Below, one piece after another: positions 26,367 to 35,411 of a stretch of DNA of 64,000 nt. A model generated the notes under the pieces. That model did no database searches, was not told the origin of the DNA, and worked only from the letters and a program-made list of their open reading frames with translations. The stretch spans positions 2,770,001-2,834,000 of the forward strand of contig NZ_PEEX01000001.1 in the NCBI RefSeq assembly GCF_002754245.1, read 5' to 3'. The translations under genes and the position numbers were made by a program. How positions within the stretch are numbered: the first letter of the stretch is position 1; each line of letters begins with the position of its first letter. The DNA is from Chryseobacterium sp. 52. Its GTDB lineage: Bacteria; Bacteroidota; Bacteroidia; Flavobacteriales; Weeksellaceae.

Positions 26367-27383
26367 TTAAAATGTAATGCCTTTAACCAGGTAGTCAGTT
26401 TGTGTCTTGTCACCATTTAATAATTTTCCCAAGTAGGAGGTCAGAATATAGGTGATTCCATTATCAGCGGTATAGGCAGCGGTAGGGAATTCGGTTTTAC
26501 CGATCATAACCTCTTTGGTTTTGGATGCTGTAGCCCATCCATTCGTACTGGACAGCATATGTACTTTTCCGTCAGCCAGGCCATTTTCTACCACAATGAG
26601 ATTGTTTCCGCTCCATTCCAGGCCGTCTGGTGCTTTAAAAGCATTGCCCAGTCCTGTGATTTCTGTAACACTGCCATTAGAAATATTAATTTTAAATAAT
26701 TTGTTAGCCTGAGTATGTGCTGCAATGAGATAGCCATCTTTATGATAAACAATTCCGTTAAGCCCAAAAGAACCTGCAGGAGCAGAAAAAGCAGTGTTAT
26801 TCACAAAAACTGAAGCATTGTATTCTTTATCAATTTTGTAAATAACCGGTGAGAAAGAATCTGTAATGTAAATATTTCCGTTGGTATCTACCGTAATATC
26901 ATTGGGAAATGCACCTCCGGTGGTCAACGGTTTTAAATCGATGCCTTTGATGATTGAACCCGTTTTGGCATTATAAATCCCGGCATATGCTACTTTTCCG
27001 GCTGTACTTCCGTTGGCACCACTTTTTTCTGAAGCACCGGCATCGCCACTGGCGACAATAATCCGGTCATTGGCCTCATCGGTAAATACTCCCAAAGCTG
27101 CAATAAGGGCTGCATCATTCACTAAAGGAGAAAATGTTTTACCATCCGTGCTCAGGGTGTAGACAAGGCCTTTATTAAAAGAACTGATAACGAAGCGGTT
27201 ATTTTTAGTGTCAAAATCAATTCCTTCGGGATAGGCACCTGCAGACTGTAAAGAATAGTTTTCAAGAAGAGGAGCCGTTTGTGTATTAGAATCGTTGTCT
27301 TTATCGCTGCTGCATGATGAAAGAGTTAATATCATTGCTGCAACGAACAGCGAACAGTTCAGTGAATTTATTTTTTTGTTCAT
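26367..27383 (-). CDS. SMP-30/gluconolactonase-like beta-propeller lipoprotein
   Basis: 338 aa. Lipobox ILTLSSCSSDKD places it on a membrane outside the cytoplasm. The rest reads as a six-bladed NHL/SMP-30 propeller: YPEGIDFDTKNNRFVISSF, GAFPNDITVDTNGNIYITDSFSPVIYKID, LNGIVYHKDGYLIAAHT, APDGLEWSGNNLIVVENG. Such propellers hydrolyse lactones or bind ligands. Lies 27 nt upstream of the ABM gene and 54 nt downstream of the cupin-propeller gene. Confidence 0.82.
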   Translation of the reverse strand: MNKKINSLNCSLFVAAMILTLSSCSSDKDNDSNTQTAPLLENYSLQSAGAYPEGIDFDTKNNRFVISSFNKGLVYTLSTDGKTFSPLVNDAALIAALGVFTDEANDRIIVASGDAGASEKSGANGSTAGKVAYAGIYNAKTGSIIKGIDLKPLTTGGAFPNDITVDTNGNIYITDSFSPVIYKIDKEYNASVFVNNTAFSAPAGSFGLNGIVYHKDGYLIAAHTQANKLFKINISNGSVTEITGLGNAFKAPDGLEWSGNNLIVVENGLADGKVHMLSSTNGWATASKTKEVMIGKTEFPTAAYTADNGITYILTSYLGKLLNGDKTQTDYLVKGITF

Positions 27384-27436
27384 ATTGTTTGTCTTATTTT
27401 GGTTTATAATAATTGTGAGGGGAGGGCCTGGAGCTT

Positions 27437-28837
27437 TTACAGTTTGATCCTGTAAATAAAATAAGGCGGTTTTCCATTATCTTTTTCTCCCGAAAATGCA
27501 GTCGTAGTATCCAACTGATTCACCGAAATATATAGATACCCGTCTTCAGAAACGGCTACATTGTCAGGCCATTTTAGTTTCGGATCTTTAACGAACTCGC
27601 TTAATTGCCCTTGAGAATTCAGTTTACTGATGCTGTGTCCACCGAGATTTGTAATATAATGGTTGCCGTATTTATCCGTAGCCGCACCGTCACTTATCGG
27701 TTTTTCACCAAACTTTTTAATTGCATCACTGATGGTGGTATGATCTGCATTTTCCCGGAAAAGTTTAGCAGGTACCTGATACCAGGAAGTTCCGTTCATT
27801 GATCCAAAAAAGACTGTTTCTCTGTCATCAGAAAGCGTAATAGGATTAATTCCTACACGGGAAGGTTTTCCTCCAAAATCAATCACTTTTCCGTCAATGA
27901 TCATATCTGCATCCTCAGATTGTAAAGCCTCATGACCACTGAATCTTCTCGCTTTCTTAGTCTTAAGATTTAAAGCAATAATGCCCGGATTGGCAATGTC
28001 AGCGAGGTAAGCCCAGCCATTTTTTTCGTCAATGGCTACATCCTGAACAAAACTTCCTTTTGGAGCTATATCTGCGGGCAGTTCAAATTTTTCTGTCACT
28101 TTATTTTTCTTTAAATCAATACACCAGAGACGGGTTTTTCCCAGTTCTAAGCCCATATCAATCATCCACAGGCGGTTTGTTTTATCTACTGTTATCCCCA
28201 AAGGTGTATCAAACTTATTATCAGCTGACTTTCCGCCGTTTTTTTGCAATCCTGCAGATGGAAAAGGAACAGGTTGTCCGTTGATAATTTCTACCAGCTG
28301 CTCTTTAGGCGATGCTAAAGGATGAATGGTTGCAAATACTCGTCCCTCGCGGCTTACAGCCACATTCCCAGGTCTCACATCGTTAAACTGAGCTACTACT
28401 TCAAGCGGGTTTCCCTGTTGCTGAAGATAAGATGCTGTTCCGTCTGTCCAGTCTTTACGGACAGGGGTGAAAAAATCGAGGTCTTCGGTACCGTCTTCCA
28501 GACAGAAAAATTCATGCGTGATACCTGCAGGAATAATCAGGACACCACCGGCTTTTACAACATACTCTTTATTGTTCATGAGTACTTTTACACTGCCTTT
28601 TGTGATATAGGTAACCTGTTCGTTGGGATGCTGATGGGGTGGCACATGAGCTCCTTTATCCATTTTCCAGAGTGCAAAAGTACTTTCTGATCCGGAAACC
28701 CATTTGCGTTGCAGGCTTTTTCCTACCTGTTCCCAGGTTCCTTTGCTAAAATCGGTCTGCATTACTTTTTGCTGGGCAGTAATCAGACTGAAGGAGAAAA
28801 CTGCTAATGATAAAAGAATTGACTTTCTGTTTTTCAT
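27437..28837 (-). CDS. Exported cupin plus SMP-30-like propeller fusion
   Basis: 466 aa from MKNRKSILLSLAVFSFSLITAQ, a clean Sec signal; the 28-residue longer start at 28921 overlaps the upstream gene and has no signal character. Residues ~35-115 are a cupin (KGAHVPPHQHPNEQVTYITKGSV… with HxH…E and a later H in ITHEFF). Residues ~140-466 are a propeller of the major-royal-jelly/SMP-30 kind (TPLGITVDKTNRLWMIDMG, DGAATDKYGNHYITNLGGHSISKL, WPDNVAVSEDGYLYISVNQL). The combination suggests an extracytoplasmic lactone- or sugar-acid-processing enzyme; substrate unknown. Confidence 0.82.
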   Translation of the reverse strand: MKNRKSILLSLAVFSFSLITAQQKVMQTDFSKGTWEQVGKSLQRKWVSGSESTFALWKMDKGAHVPPHQHPNEQVTYITKGSVKVLMNNKEYVVKAGGVLIIPAGITHEFFCLEDGTEDLDFFTPVRKDWTDGTASYLQQQGNPLEVVAQFNDVRPGNVAVSREGRVFATIHPLASPKEQLVEIINGQPVPFPSAGLQKNGGKSADNKFDTPLGITVDKTNRLWMIDMGLELGKTRLWCIDLKKNKVTEKFELPADIAPKGSFVQDVAIDEKNGWAYLADIANPGIIALNLKTKKARRFSGHEALQSEDADMIIDGKVIDFGGKPSRVGINPITLSDDRETVFFGSMNGTSWYQVPAKLFRENADHTTISDAIKKFGEKPISDGAATDKYGNHYITNLGGHSISKLNSQGQLSEFVKDPKLKWPDNVAVSEDGYLYISVNQLDTTTAFSGEKDNGKPPYFIYRIKL

Positions 28838-28868
28838 TGTATGAATCATGTATATTTTTTGAATTAAT

Positions 28869-29642
28869 TTAATACTGTGCATTTGCTTCGGAGGATTTCC
28901 AGCTTCGTTCATAACCTTCATTATTGCCGTCCGGTAATAGGACTTCGTAGGTGTTTTTCTCGTCCAGCTGGACGGTAACTTCAGAATCAGAAAATATGCC
29001 TTCTATTAAATGCCCGCCCGCAGTTTTATCATCTGATAGAAAATGGAAATGAAACGGAGAAAGATCCAGACCTCCTGCATAAGGAGGATTGTAAAAACCA
29101 ACTATGGTTCCTTTATTATTCTGTTTCTTATACAGAGGCCGGGTTTTCATAAAAGAAGCAATCCCCGTTGTATCCTTTTCATCCACTTTTACAGCTCCGC
29201 CTAAAGTGATGCTGCTGAAAGAAATTTCTATTTTTATGGCATAAAACCGATTTCGGGAAGGTAAAAGCTTTAATAATTTCTGCTGAAGATCTGCAAACGT
29301 TTTTATGCCTTTCAGGACAACAGATTTGTCTTTTTTGAAAAAAGTAAATGAACCGAAAGGAACTTTTCTTTCCGGGGCTGCCACTTCAACAGATCCATCG
29401 GTAGCAATGCGGTAAATGGTACCATCGAGTGCTATAAGTTCACCATCCAGAAAATTATAAGTACCCAGTCCCAGATCGCCTTTTTGTTTTAACTCCTTTA
29501 CGGTGATATCGCCGGTGTATACTCCGTTTCTCATAGCATCCATGGAAGAGTAGTGAAAGATTTTATCGTCGTTCTGCTGTTGTGCATTCAATGAAACGGA
29601 TAAAAAAGTGAGTAATGAAATACTTAATACTAATTTTTTCAT
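28869..29642 (-). CDS. budA: Acetolactate decarboxylase with signal peptide
   Basis: 257 aa. Residues 1-20 are a Sec signal (MKKLVLSISLLTFLSVSLNAQ). The family landmarks follow: GDLGLGTYNFLDGELIALDGTIYR, and the zinc-binding cluster FHFHFLSDDKTAGGHL (HxH…H), then a conserved Arg/Glu-rich end. The enzyme decarboxylates acetolactate to acetoin. Export is unusual for a step of cytoplasmic metabolism but known for some Bacillus enzymes. First gene of the four-gene minus-strand run ending at 26029, divergent from an AraC regulator. Confidence 0.92.
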   Translation of the reverse strand: MKKLVLSISLLTFLSVSLNAQQQNDDKIFHYSSMDAMRNGVYTGDITVKELKQKGDLGLGTYNFLDGELIALDGTIYRIATDGSVEVAAPERKVPFGSFTFFKKDKSVVLKGIKTFADLQQKLLKLLPSRNRFYAIKIEISFSSITLGGAVKVDEKDTTGIASFMKTRPLYKKQNNKGTIVGFYNPPYAGGLDLSPFHFHFLSDDKTAGGHLIEGIFSDSEVTVQLDEKNTYEVLLPDGNNEGYERSWKSSEANAQY

Positions 29643-29756
29643 AAATGATAACTTATATTTGATAAAGCAAAATTATACTGATTTTAAGCAAATTACTGGT
29701 ATATTATTTCTATGTTTTTGTATATTTTTGCTACAGTAAATAAAACATGATTGTAT

Positions 29757-30599
29757 ATGAATCGGGATGTACTCTACCAGCCTTACAGTATTCACTTTGA
29801 AACACTGGATGTTTTTCCTGAGAAGGAAAGCAGGAAGAATTTTTTTGAACTTGTTTTTATTTTATCGGGAACAGGTCGCCATTGTATCAATAAGCACAGC
29901 TTTTCATATTACAATAACCATATGTTTCTGCTGACTCCCCAGGACTGCAGCCAGTTCTGGATAGACAGTACGACAAGGTTTTTCTTTTTACAGTTCAGCA
30001 ATATCTATTTAAAAGACAGCAGCATTTCAAAAGAGAATATTCAGCGGCTGGAATTTATTATGGAAAATGCCAATCATAAACCGGGCTGTATTTTAAAAAA
30101 CCAGAGCGACAAAACACTGATTCGCCCTATTGTAGAAGCACTCATCCGGGAAGCTGTGAATAAAGATGTTTATCACAGCGATATTACTGCTCAGCTGGTG
30201 AATACCCTTATTGTATTAGTGGCCCGTAATATTGCCAAATACCTGCCTCAGAAAATAGATGAAACCTCAGAATCACGGATCATCAATATCCTGAATTACA
30301 TTCAAAGCAATATCTATGAGCCGGAAATGATCCGGACGGAAAGTATCAGTAAAGCTTTTGGCTTTTCAGAGAATTATCTTGGGAAATATTTCAAAAAACA
30401 TAGCGGTGAAACCCTGCAGTCTTACGTTAATAACTATAAAACCACTTTAATAGAGCACCGCCTGAAACACAGCGACAAACGCATCACCGAAATAGCGGAT
30501 GAGCTTGGTTTTACTGACGAAAGTCACCTAAATAAATTTTTCAAAGCACAGCGCGGCAAAAGCCCCAAAGCTTTTAGATTGGAGTTTCTGCAGCACTGA
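29757..30599 (+). CDS. AraC-family regulator with N-terminal cupin
   Basis: 280 aa from the ATG at 29757 (a TTG two codons earlier is possible). Cupin-like N-terminus (GTGRHCINKHSFSYYNNHMFLLTPQDCSQFW) and AraC HTH pair at the C-terminus (FGFSENYLGKYFKKHSGETLQSYV…, ITEIADELGFTDESHLNKFFKAQRGKSPKAF). It is a paralogue of the regulator at 10080-10904. Divergent from the acetolactate decarboxylase operon, which it likely controls; the 114-bp gap holds both promoters. Confidence 0.88.
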   Translation: MNRDVLYQPYSIHFETLDVFPEKESRKNFFELVFILSGTGRHCINKHSFSYYNNHMFLLTPQDCSQFWIDSTTRFFFLQFSNIYLKDSSISKENIQRLEFIMENANHKPGCILKNQSDKTLIRPIVEALIREAVNKDVYHSDITAQLVNTLIVLVARNIAKYLPQKIDETSESRIINILNYIQSNIYEPEMIRTESISKAFGFSENYLGKYFKKHSGETLQSYVNNYKTTLIEHRLKHSDKRITEIADELGFTDESHLNKFFKAQRGKSPKAFRLEFLQH

Positions 30600-30625
30600 A
30601 AATATATTTTATCAGCGGAAGCCTG

Positions 30626-30641
30626 ATTCTGAATTCAGAAT
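30626..30641. repeat. Perfect 16-bp palindrome between convergent genes
   Basis: ATTCTGAATTCAGAAT reads the same on both strands. It lies between the stop codons of the AraC gene and the ene-reductase gene and could be a weak bidirectional stop, though no T-run follows. Confidence 0.35.
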
Positions 30642-30682
30642 ATTTGATAACGCAGCTATTTGGCTATGAAAAGATTTCCTGC

Positions 30683-31786
30683 TTATTTTGAAAATGCATA
30701 GTCTGTATATCCTCTTTTGTCTCCACCGCCAAATAATGTGTGCGGGTCTGAAATTTCATTAAGATCTGCATTTCGTTTGACTTTTGCAGGATAATCAGGA
30801 TTGGTTAAAAATTTTCTTCCAAAGCCGATAAGATCTGCCCATCCGTTTTGTAATAATTCTTCTCCCTCCTCAGGGGTCTTATTCCCGGTAGCAATGATGG
30901 TATTCTGAAATTTCTGTCTTAAGGTTTCTCTAAATGCAGCAGGAATGACAGGGGCATCGTCCCAGTCTGCTTCACACAAATGAAGGTAAGCTATATCCTG
31001 TTCGCTTAACTTTTCTGTAGCAAGCATGATGGTATCAAGGATTTCCGGATCTTCCATATCTTTAAATTTAATAAACGGCGATAGTCTTACCCCTGTTTTT
31101 TCTTTACCGATCGCGTTGATAACAGCCTGGGTGATTTCTATAAGCAGTTTGATACGGTTTTCTTTACTGCCACCATACTGATCGGTTCTTTTATTGCTGT
31201 TCGTTCGTAAAAACTGGTCTATCAGATATCCGTTGGCTCCATGAATTTCCACTCCGTCAAAGCCAGCTTTGATCGCATTAACGGCTCCCTGTTCGAATTC
31301 TTTAATCACATTTTCTATATCCGAACTGTTCATTTCTCTGGGCTGTTCCACGGGTATAAATGTAGCGTCTCCATTCGGGGCACCGTCAAAAATATAGACA
31401 TTGGTATTGGCAGCTGTAAGCGGAGAGGGAGCAATAGGCTGTAATCCGTTAACTCTGGAAGATGACACTCTGCCGACATGCCAAAGCTGTAAAAATATTT
31501 TACCACCTTCTCTGTGTACTGCATCCGTTACAAGCTTCCACCCTTCAATCTGTTCAGGGGAGTGGATTCCGGGAGTTTTGGCGTAGCCCATTCCCTGTAA
31601 GGAAACCTGTGTAGCTTCGGTAACAATTAATCCGGCAGAAGCACGCTGTGCATAATATTCAGCCATTAGCGGATTGGGTATATTTCCCGGCTCAGAGGCA
31701 CGGCTTCTTGTCATTGGGGCCATCAGAAAACAATTCTTAAGCTCTATAGAATTCAGATAATAAGGTTCGAAAATTTTTGTAATCAT
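30683..31786 (-). CDS. Old Yellow Enzyme family alkene (ene) reductase
   Basis: 367 aa from MITKIFEPYYLNSIELKNCFLMAPMTRSRA. FMN-dependent TIM barrel: LQLWHVGRVS, EFEQGAVNAIKAGFDGVEIHGANGYLIDQFLR (the catalytic His/Asn pair as HGAN), DQYGGSKENR, and GFGRKFLTNPDYPAKVK. It reduces activated C=C bonds and often nitro-compounds using NADPH. The longer start at 31819 lies inside an AACTTTG promoter-like box and is rejected. Transcribed alone. Confidence 0.94.
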   Translation of the reverse strand: MITKIFEPYYLNSIELKNCFLMAPMTRSRASEPGNIPNPLMAEYYAQRASAGLIVTEATQVSLQGMGYAKTPGIHSPEQIEGWKLVTDAVHREGGKIFLQLWHVGRVSSSRVNGLQPIAPSPLTAANTNVYIFDGAPNGDATFIPVEQPREMNSSDIENVIKEFEQGAVNAIKAGFDGVEIHGANGYLIDQFLRTNSNKRTDQYGGSKENRIKLLIEITQAVINAIGKEKTGVRLSPFIKFKDMEDPEILDTIMLATEKLSEQDIAYLHLCEADWDDAPVIPAAFRETLRQKFQNTIIATGNKTPEEGEELLQNGWADLIGFGRKFLTNPDYPAKVKRNADLNEISDPHTLFGGGDKRGYTDYAFSK

Positions 31787-32042
31787 AATATTTTTTATTT
31801 GATAATATTGATGGGACAAAGTTGCGGTTAAATGAATCTCAGGCTGTTGTAAAAAAATATGACATTTTTGTAAAAATCCATTCCCGTGAAACTGATTTTT
31901 AATGTTAAATATTGTAATTGTATTCGGGGTCTTTTTTTATTTGAATACGTACTGTGCTGTATTTAAAGACGATAAAAAATTCTGTAAAATAAAGGGTTGC
32001 CGGGGCTGCCGGACATTTGAAATAATTACATAATTTCGCGGA
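31787..32042. other. Divergent promoter region
   Basis: 256 bp between the ene reductase (minus) and nuclease (plus). Minus-strand GCAACTTTG near 31814-31824 and plus-strand TAATTTCG at 32031-32038, 5 nt before the nuclease ATG, resemble the -7 box. An AT-rich 31910-31980 stretch has no coding character. Confidence 0.4.
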
Positions 32043-32597
32043 ATGAGAATATTTCTATTTGCATTATTATGCTTTCCTCTTTCATTTTTCTCACAGACGG
32101 CGGCAAAAGTAGTTGGGATTTCAGACGGAGACACTATTACGGTTTTATTAGACGGAAATGTACAGAAGAAACTTCGGCTGGCTGAAGTAGACTGTCCTGA
32201 AAACCGGCAGCCGTTTGGAAAAAATGCCAAGAAGTTTACATCGGATCAGGTTTTTGCCAGACAGATTGTGTTTACAGAGACCAATAAAGACCGCTATGGA
32301 CGTTCGGTAGCGAAAGTATACTACGATAATGGAAAGTATCTTTCTGCTGAAATTATAAAAGCCGGATATGGATGGTGGTATTATGCTTATTCCAAAGATG
32401 CTGATTTGGGGGAAATGCAGGAAACGGCAAAAACTAAGAAACTGGGATTATGGCAGGATAAAAAGGCTGTTTCACCATGGGATTTCCGTAAAGAACAGCG
32501 GGAAAATGCCAAAAGAAAACGCCTTCAAAAGCAATTGGAGCAACAGGCAGGGAAGGACCAGAACCCATCTGATTCCGGAAAGGCTAAAGTCATATAA
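32043..32597 (+). CDS. Exported thermonuclease-like nuclease
   Basis: 184 aa with a signal peptide (MRIFLFALLCFPLSFFSQ). Staphylococcal-nuclease fold: VVGISDGDTITVLLDG (metal Asp), KLRLAEVDCPENRQPFG (catalytic Arg and acidic residues) and ETNKDRYGRSVAKVY (second catalytic Arg), then AGYGWWYYAYSKD. All key residues appear intact. The C-terminal ~30 residues are a Lys/Gln-rich basic tail (RKRLQKQLEQQ). Degrades DNA/RNA outside the cytoplasm. Terminator at 32603. Confidence 0.92.
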   Translation: MRIFLFALLCFPLSFFSQTAAKVVGISDGDTITVLLDGNVQKKLRLAEVDCPENRQPFGKNAKKFTSDQVFARQIVFTETNKDRYGRSVAKVYYDNGKYLSAEIIKAGYGWWYYAYSKDADLGEMQETAKTKKLGLWQDKKAVSPWDFRKEQRENAKRKRLQKQLEQQAGKDQNPSDSGKAKVI

Positions 32598-32602
32598 AAA
32601 CA

Positions 32603-32630
32603 AAACCGCTGCAAAAGGATGCAGCGGTTT
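32603..32630 (+). terminator. Bidirectional terminator between convergent genes
   Basis: AAACCGCTGC pairs with GCAGCGGTTT over an 8-nt loop, A-rich before and T-rich after. It serves the nuclease and the convergent small gene ending at 32652. Confidence 0.8.
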
Positions 32631-32651
32631 CTTTATAATAAGCATGATAAA

Positions 32652-33068
32652 CTAAGACTCTGCCTTCAATAGCCCAAAACTGGAAGCTGCAGGTTCCTTC
32701 CCAAAAAGACATGAAAAGATATTCTGAAATTCATGGATATACCTGCATTTAATGGAATTACCATATATTTTCAATCCCTCCAGAATTTTTTTTGAACTTA
32801 AATCAATGTCATATTTGATAAACGTTTCAGGTCTTTCATAACGAATTCTCTGCTCTGAGCTGTACGTTCTTAAAAAACCAAATTTTTCAAGCCATTCCTC
32901 TGTGATCTGGATTGGTTTGATAGAGTCTGCCGGAACTGAAATACTATGGAGGTCAGTTTCAATTTTTACAAAATACTCATGGTTTGCCCCGTGAAATATT
33001 TCAGTGATGGTATAAATCTGGTTTTTATATTCAACTAAGTTTTTAATTTTGAGATCTGCTGCGTTCAT
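32652..33068 (-). CDS. Small hypothetical protein of a phage-associated Bacteroidota family
   Basis: 138 aa. N-terminus MNAADLKIKNLVEYKNQIYTI resembles an SH3-like barrel, then PIQITEEWLEKFGF and a C-terminal YIHEFQNIFSCLFGKEP. This order (short barrel, 'ITEEWLxKFGF', 'HELQN' end) is familiar from small proteins of Bacteroidota prophages and integrative elements; function unknown. No phage genes are next to it, so it may be a domesticated remnant. Call from memory of the pattern only. Confidence 0.65.
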   Translation of the reverse strand: MNAADLKIKNLVEYKNQIYTITEIFHGANHEYFVKIETDLHSISVPADSIKPIQITEEWLEKFGFLRTYSSEQRIRYERPETFIKYDIDLSSKKILEGLKIYGNSIKCRYIHEFQNIFSCLFGKEPAASSFGLLKAES

Positions 33069-33272
33069 AATATTGTGAGTTTAGAAAGGTGTGTGTTAGG
33101 ATATTTAATTGCAAATATTATGCCCTGCATTATAGTAAACGCCTTGTGTTTTTGAATATTATGTTAATTTTTTCTATGTGTAATTAATTATATGTTAAAA
33201 TATTACGGTTTTTTCTTAAAAACGACAGATAATAAAAATATGATGTGGTATCTGTGTGGTACGTAAAATTTA

Positions 33273-34475
33273 TTAAAGAACTTTCGTATTGTCAAAATCC
33301 CTGTTTTTCGCAGCAAGTGCAAACGAAATTCCAACAGAAAAAAGGAGCACCACTATAAAAATATTCCAGGAAAATGCATGAAGAATATATCCTGTACCAC
33401 TTCCCAGAATACTGGAACCGAAGTAATAAAAAAGCCAGTAAATAGACGTTGCCGAGGATTTCCCCTGTTTAGCATGCAGTGCAGTCATCTGGCTGGCCAT
33501 AGTATGAGCTGCAAAAAAGGATAATGTAAATAATCCCAGACCGAAAATCACTACATAAATATGCTCAGACAACAGAAGGGCAGTTCCGGAAAGCATGAAA
33601 AGAACAGAACCTTTCAGGATAAGATTACGGCTGAATCTTTTTGAAAGTCTGCTTGTGATCATGGTACCCAATACTCCAAACACATACATTAAAAATATAA
33701 AAGCGATTACAAAATGGCTTAAAGAAAAAGGCCGGGCTTCCAATCTGAATGAAAGATAATTATACACACTGACGAAAGTACCCATCAGCAGAGCAGCAAT
33801 AAAGTATAGCCTCAGCATATAAGAGTCGTTGAAAAAACGCCTCATCTGCTTTATTTTTAAAGAATAATCTGTTTTCTGTGGATTGAAAAATTTAGATTCA
33901 GGAAATAGCTTCCAGAAGATAAGGCCCAATATCAGGCTTTCTATTCCTATGATGAGAACAGCATTCCGCCATCCGAATTCTCCGGCTAAAATAGTCGCGA
34001 ATATCCTTCCGCTCATTCCTCCGATGGTATTGCCGCTGAGATACATACTGATGGCAAGACCTACAACGGAAATGTTGACTTCCTCAGTAAGATAGGCAAG
34101 CGCAACGGCAGAAACTCCGGATACCACGAACCCTTTTAAAACTCCTGCTGCAATAAGCATGCTGAGGTTGGGGATCCACGCTGAAATTATTGTAATCACC
34201 GCTGATGAAACCAATGAGAAGGTCATCAGATTCTTCCGGGAATAGCTGTCAGCCTTAAACGCAAAAAACAGGAGGCCAAGAGCCATTCCTATAGTAGAGG
34301 AAGACACCAAAAGAGAGCTGTCCCCGGCAGTGGTTTTGAAATATTCTGCGACGGTAGGAAGCATTGGCTGAAAAAGATAAAGCTGCGCAAATACAGAAAG
34401 TCCCGAAAAGAAAATACAAAGTTTTATATATCGGAAACGCCGGCTCCCTTTTTCTGCTTTTTCAGATAGATCCAT
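33273..34475 (-). CDS. Major facilitator superfamily transporter (YnfM-like)
   Basis: 400 aa, twelve hydrophobic segments. N-terminal FSGLSVFAQLYLFQPMLPTVAEYF and the A-loop DSYSRKNLM match the drug/proton antiporter set resembling YnfM. Short basic ends are cytosolic. Likely exports a small compound; substrate not predictable. Stands alone between two intergenic spaces. Confidence 0.88.
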   Translation of the reverse strand: MDLSEKAEKGSRRFRYIKLCIFFSGLSVFAQLYLFQPMLPTVAEYFKTTAGDSSLLVSSSTIGMALGLLFFAFKADSYSRKNLMTFSLVSSAVITIISAWIPNLSMLIAAGVLKGFVVSGVSAVALAYLTEEVNISVVGLAISMYLSGNTIGGMSGRIFATILAGEFGWRNAVLIIGIESLILGLIFWKLFPESKFFNPQKTDYSLKIKQMRRFFNDSYMLRLYFIAALLMGTFVSVYNYLSFRLEARPFSLSHFVIAFIFLMYVFGVLGTMITSRLSKRFSRNLILKGSVLFMLSGTALLLSEHIYVVIFGLGLFTLSFFAAHTMASQMTALHAKQGKSSATSIYWLFYYFGSSILGSGTGYILHAFSWNIFIVVLLFSVGISFALAAKNRDFDNTKVL

Positions 34476-34736
34476 GATTTATTATGATTAAAAACGCTGT
34501 GGTTTTTACAGAAATTAAAGTCCTGCAAAGTTCAGGATATTTTTTCAGATCTGAAAACACTTTGGTCAATAAGGCTTATTGGTAAAACCGATTATTGTTG
34601 CGTTCTTCCGATACTCCTTTTGCGGAGAGTAGGACAGTATAAAATCTCCTGAAATAAACCGATACGGCATGAATACCAGAACCGGAGGCTTATTTTGATA
34701 TTCCGGTCCCAATTTTAAAAAAGAGACCGTTATATT

Positions 34737-35348
34737 TTAATGCATCATTTCGTGGACCTTGATAAGCTCTGCAATATTGTTGATATTCAGCTTTTTGAAG
34801 ATTCTTTTTTTATAAGTACTTACCGTAGACATCTGAATTTCCAGTTTATTGCCTATTTCAAGATTTCCGTTTCCGCTGGCAAGCATTTTGAAAATCTCAT
34901 ATTCCCGTGAAGAAAGCTTCTCTGCGGGATTGCTTTTTTTATTCTGGATAATAAGTCCGATCAGTTCACCCGGATAGTAATATCCTTTCTCTATAACAGA
35001 TCTTACGGCTTCTCTTATTTCCTCTTCACTGCTCTGTTTATTGAGGTAGCCTTCAGCCCCTTCTCTGATGTACTGGATAGCTACATCTTTATTGTATCCT
35101 GAAAACACAAGAATCTTTAAACTTTCCTGTATACTTTTAAGTTCAGTGATCATTTTTTTATACTTTGTCCCCGGCATATCAATATCCAGGAGAAGCAGAT
35201 CATAAGGATGGGCGGCCAGTTGTTCTTTTACCTGATCATAATTTTCTGCAAAATTTATTTTAAGTTTTGGGAAAGCGGACTCTAGCACTAAAGCAGTTCC
35301 TGCTCTTACTACATAGTGGTCATCAGCGATTAAGATTCTTTCATTCAT
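34737..35348 (-). CDS. LuxR/NarL-type response regulator
   Basis: 203 aa. Receiver with ILIADDHYVVRAG and phospho-Asp in LLLLDIDMPGTKYK; HTH_LUXR at ~140-203 (LSSREYEIFKMLASGNGNLEIGNKLEIQMSTVSTYKKRIFKKLNI). No intact histidine kinase is adjacent: the stretch just upstream (35412-35888) looks like a decayed kinase remnant, so this may be an orphan regulator. Confidence 0.92.
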   Translation of the reverse strand: MNERILIADDHYVVRAGTALVLESAFPKLKINFAENYDQVKEQLAAHPYDLLLLDIDMPGTKYKKMITELKSIQESLKILVFSGYNKDVAIQYIREGAEGYLNKQSSEEEIREAVRSVIEKGYYYPGELIGLIIQNKKSNPAEKLSSREYEIFKMLASGNGNLEIGNKLEIQMSTVSTYKKRIFKKLNINNIAELIKVHEMMH

Positions 35349-35411
35349 ATAAATTGACTTTAATAAGAGTTATTTCAACGATAGTTCATGGGGTAAGGTT
35401 GGATCTAAAAT

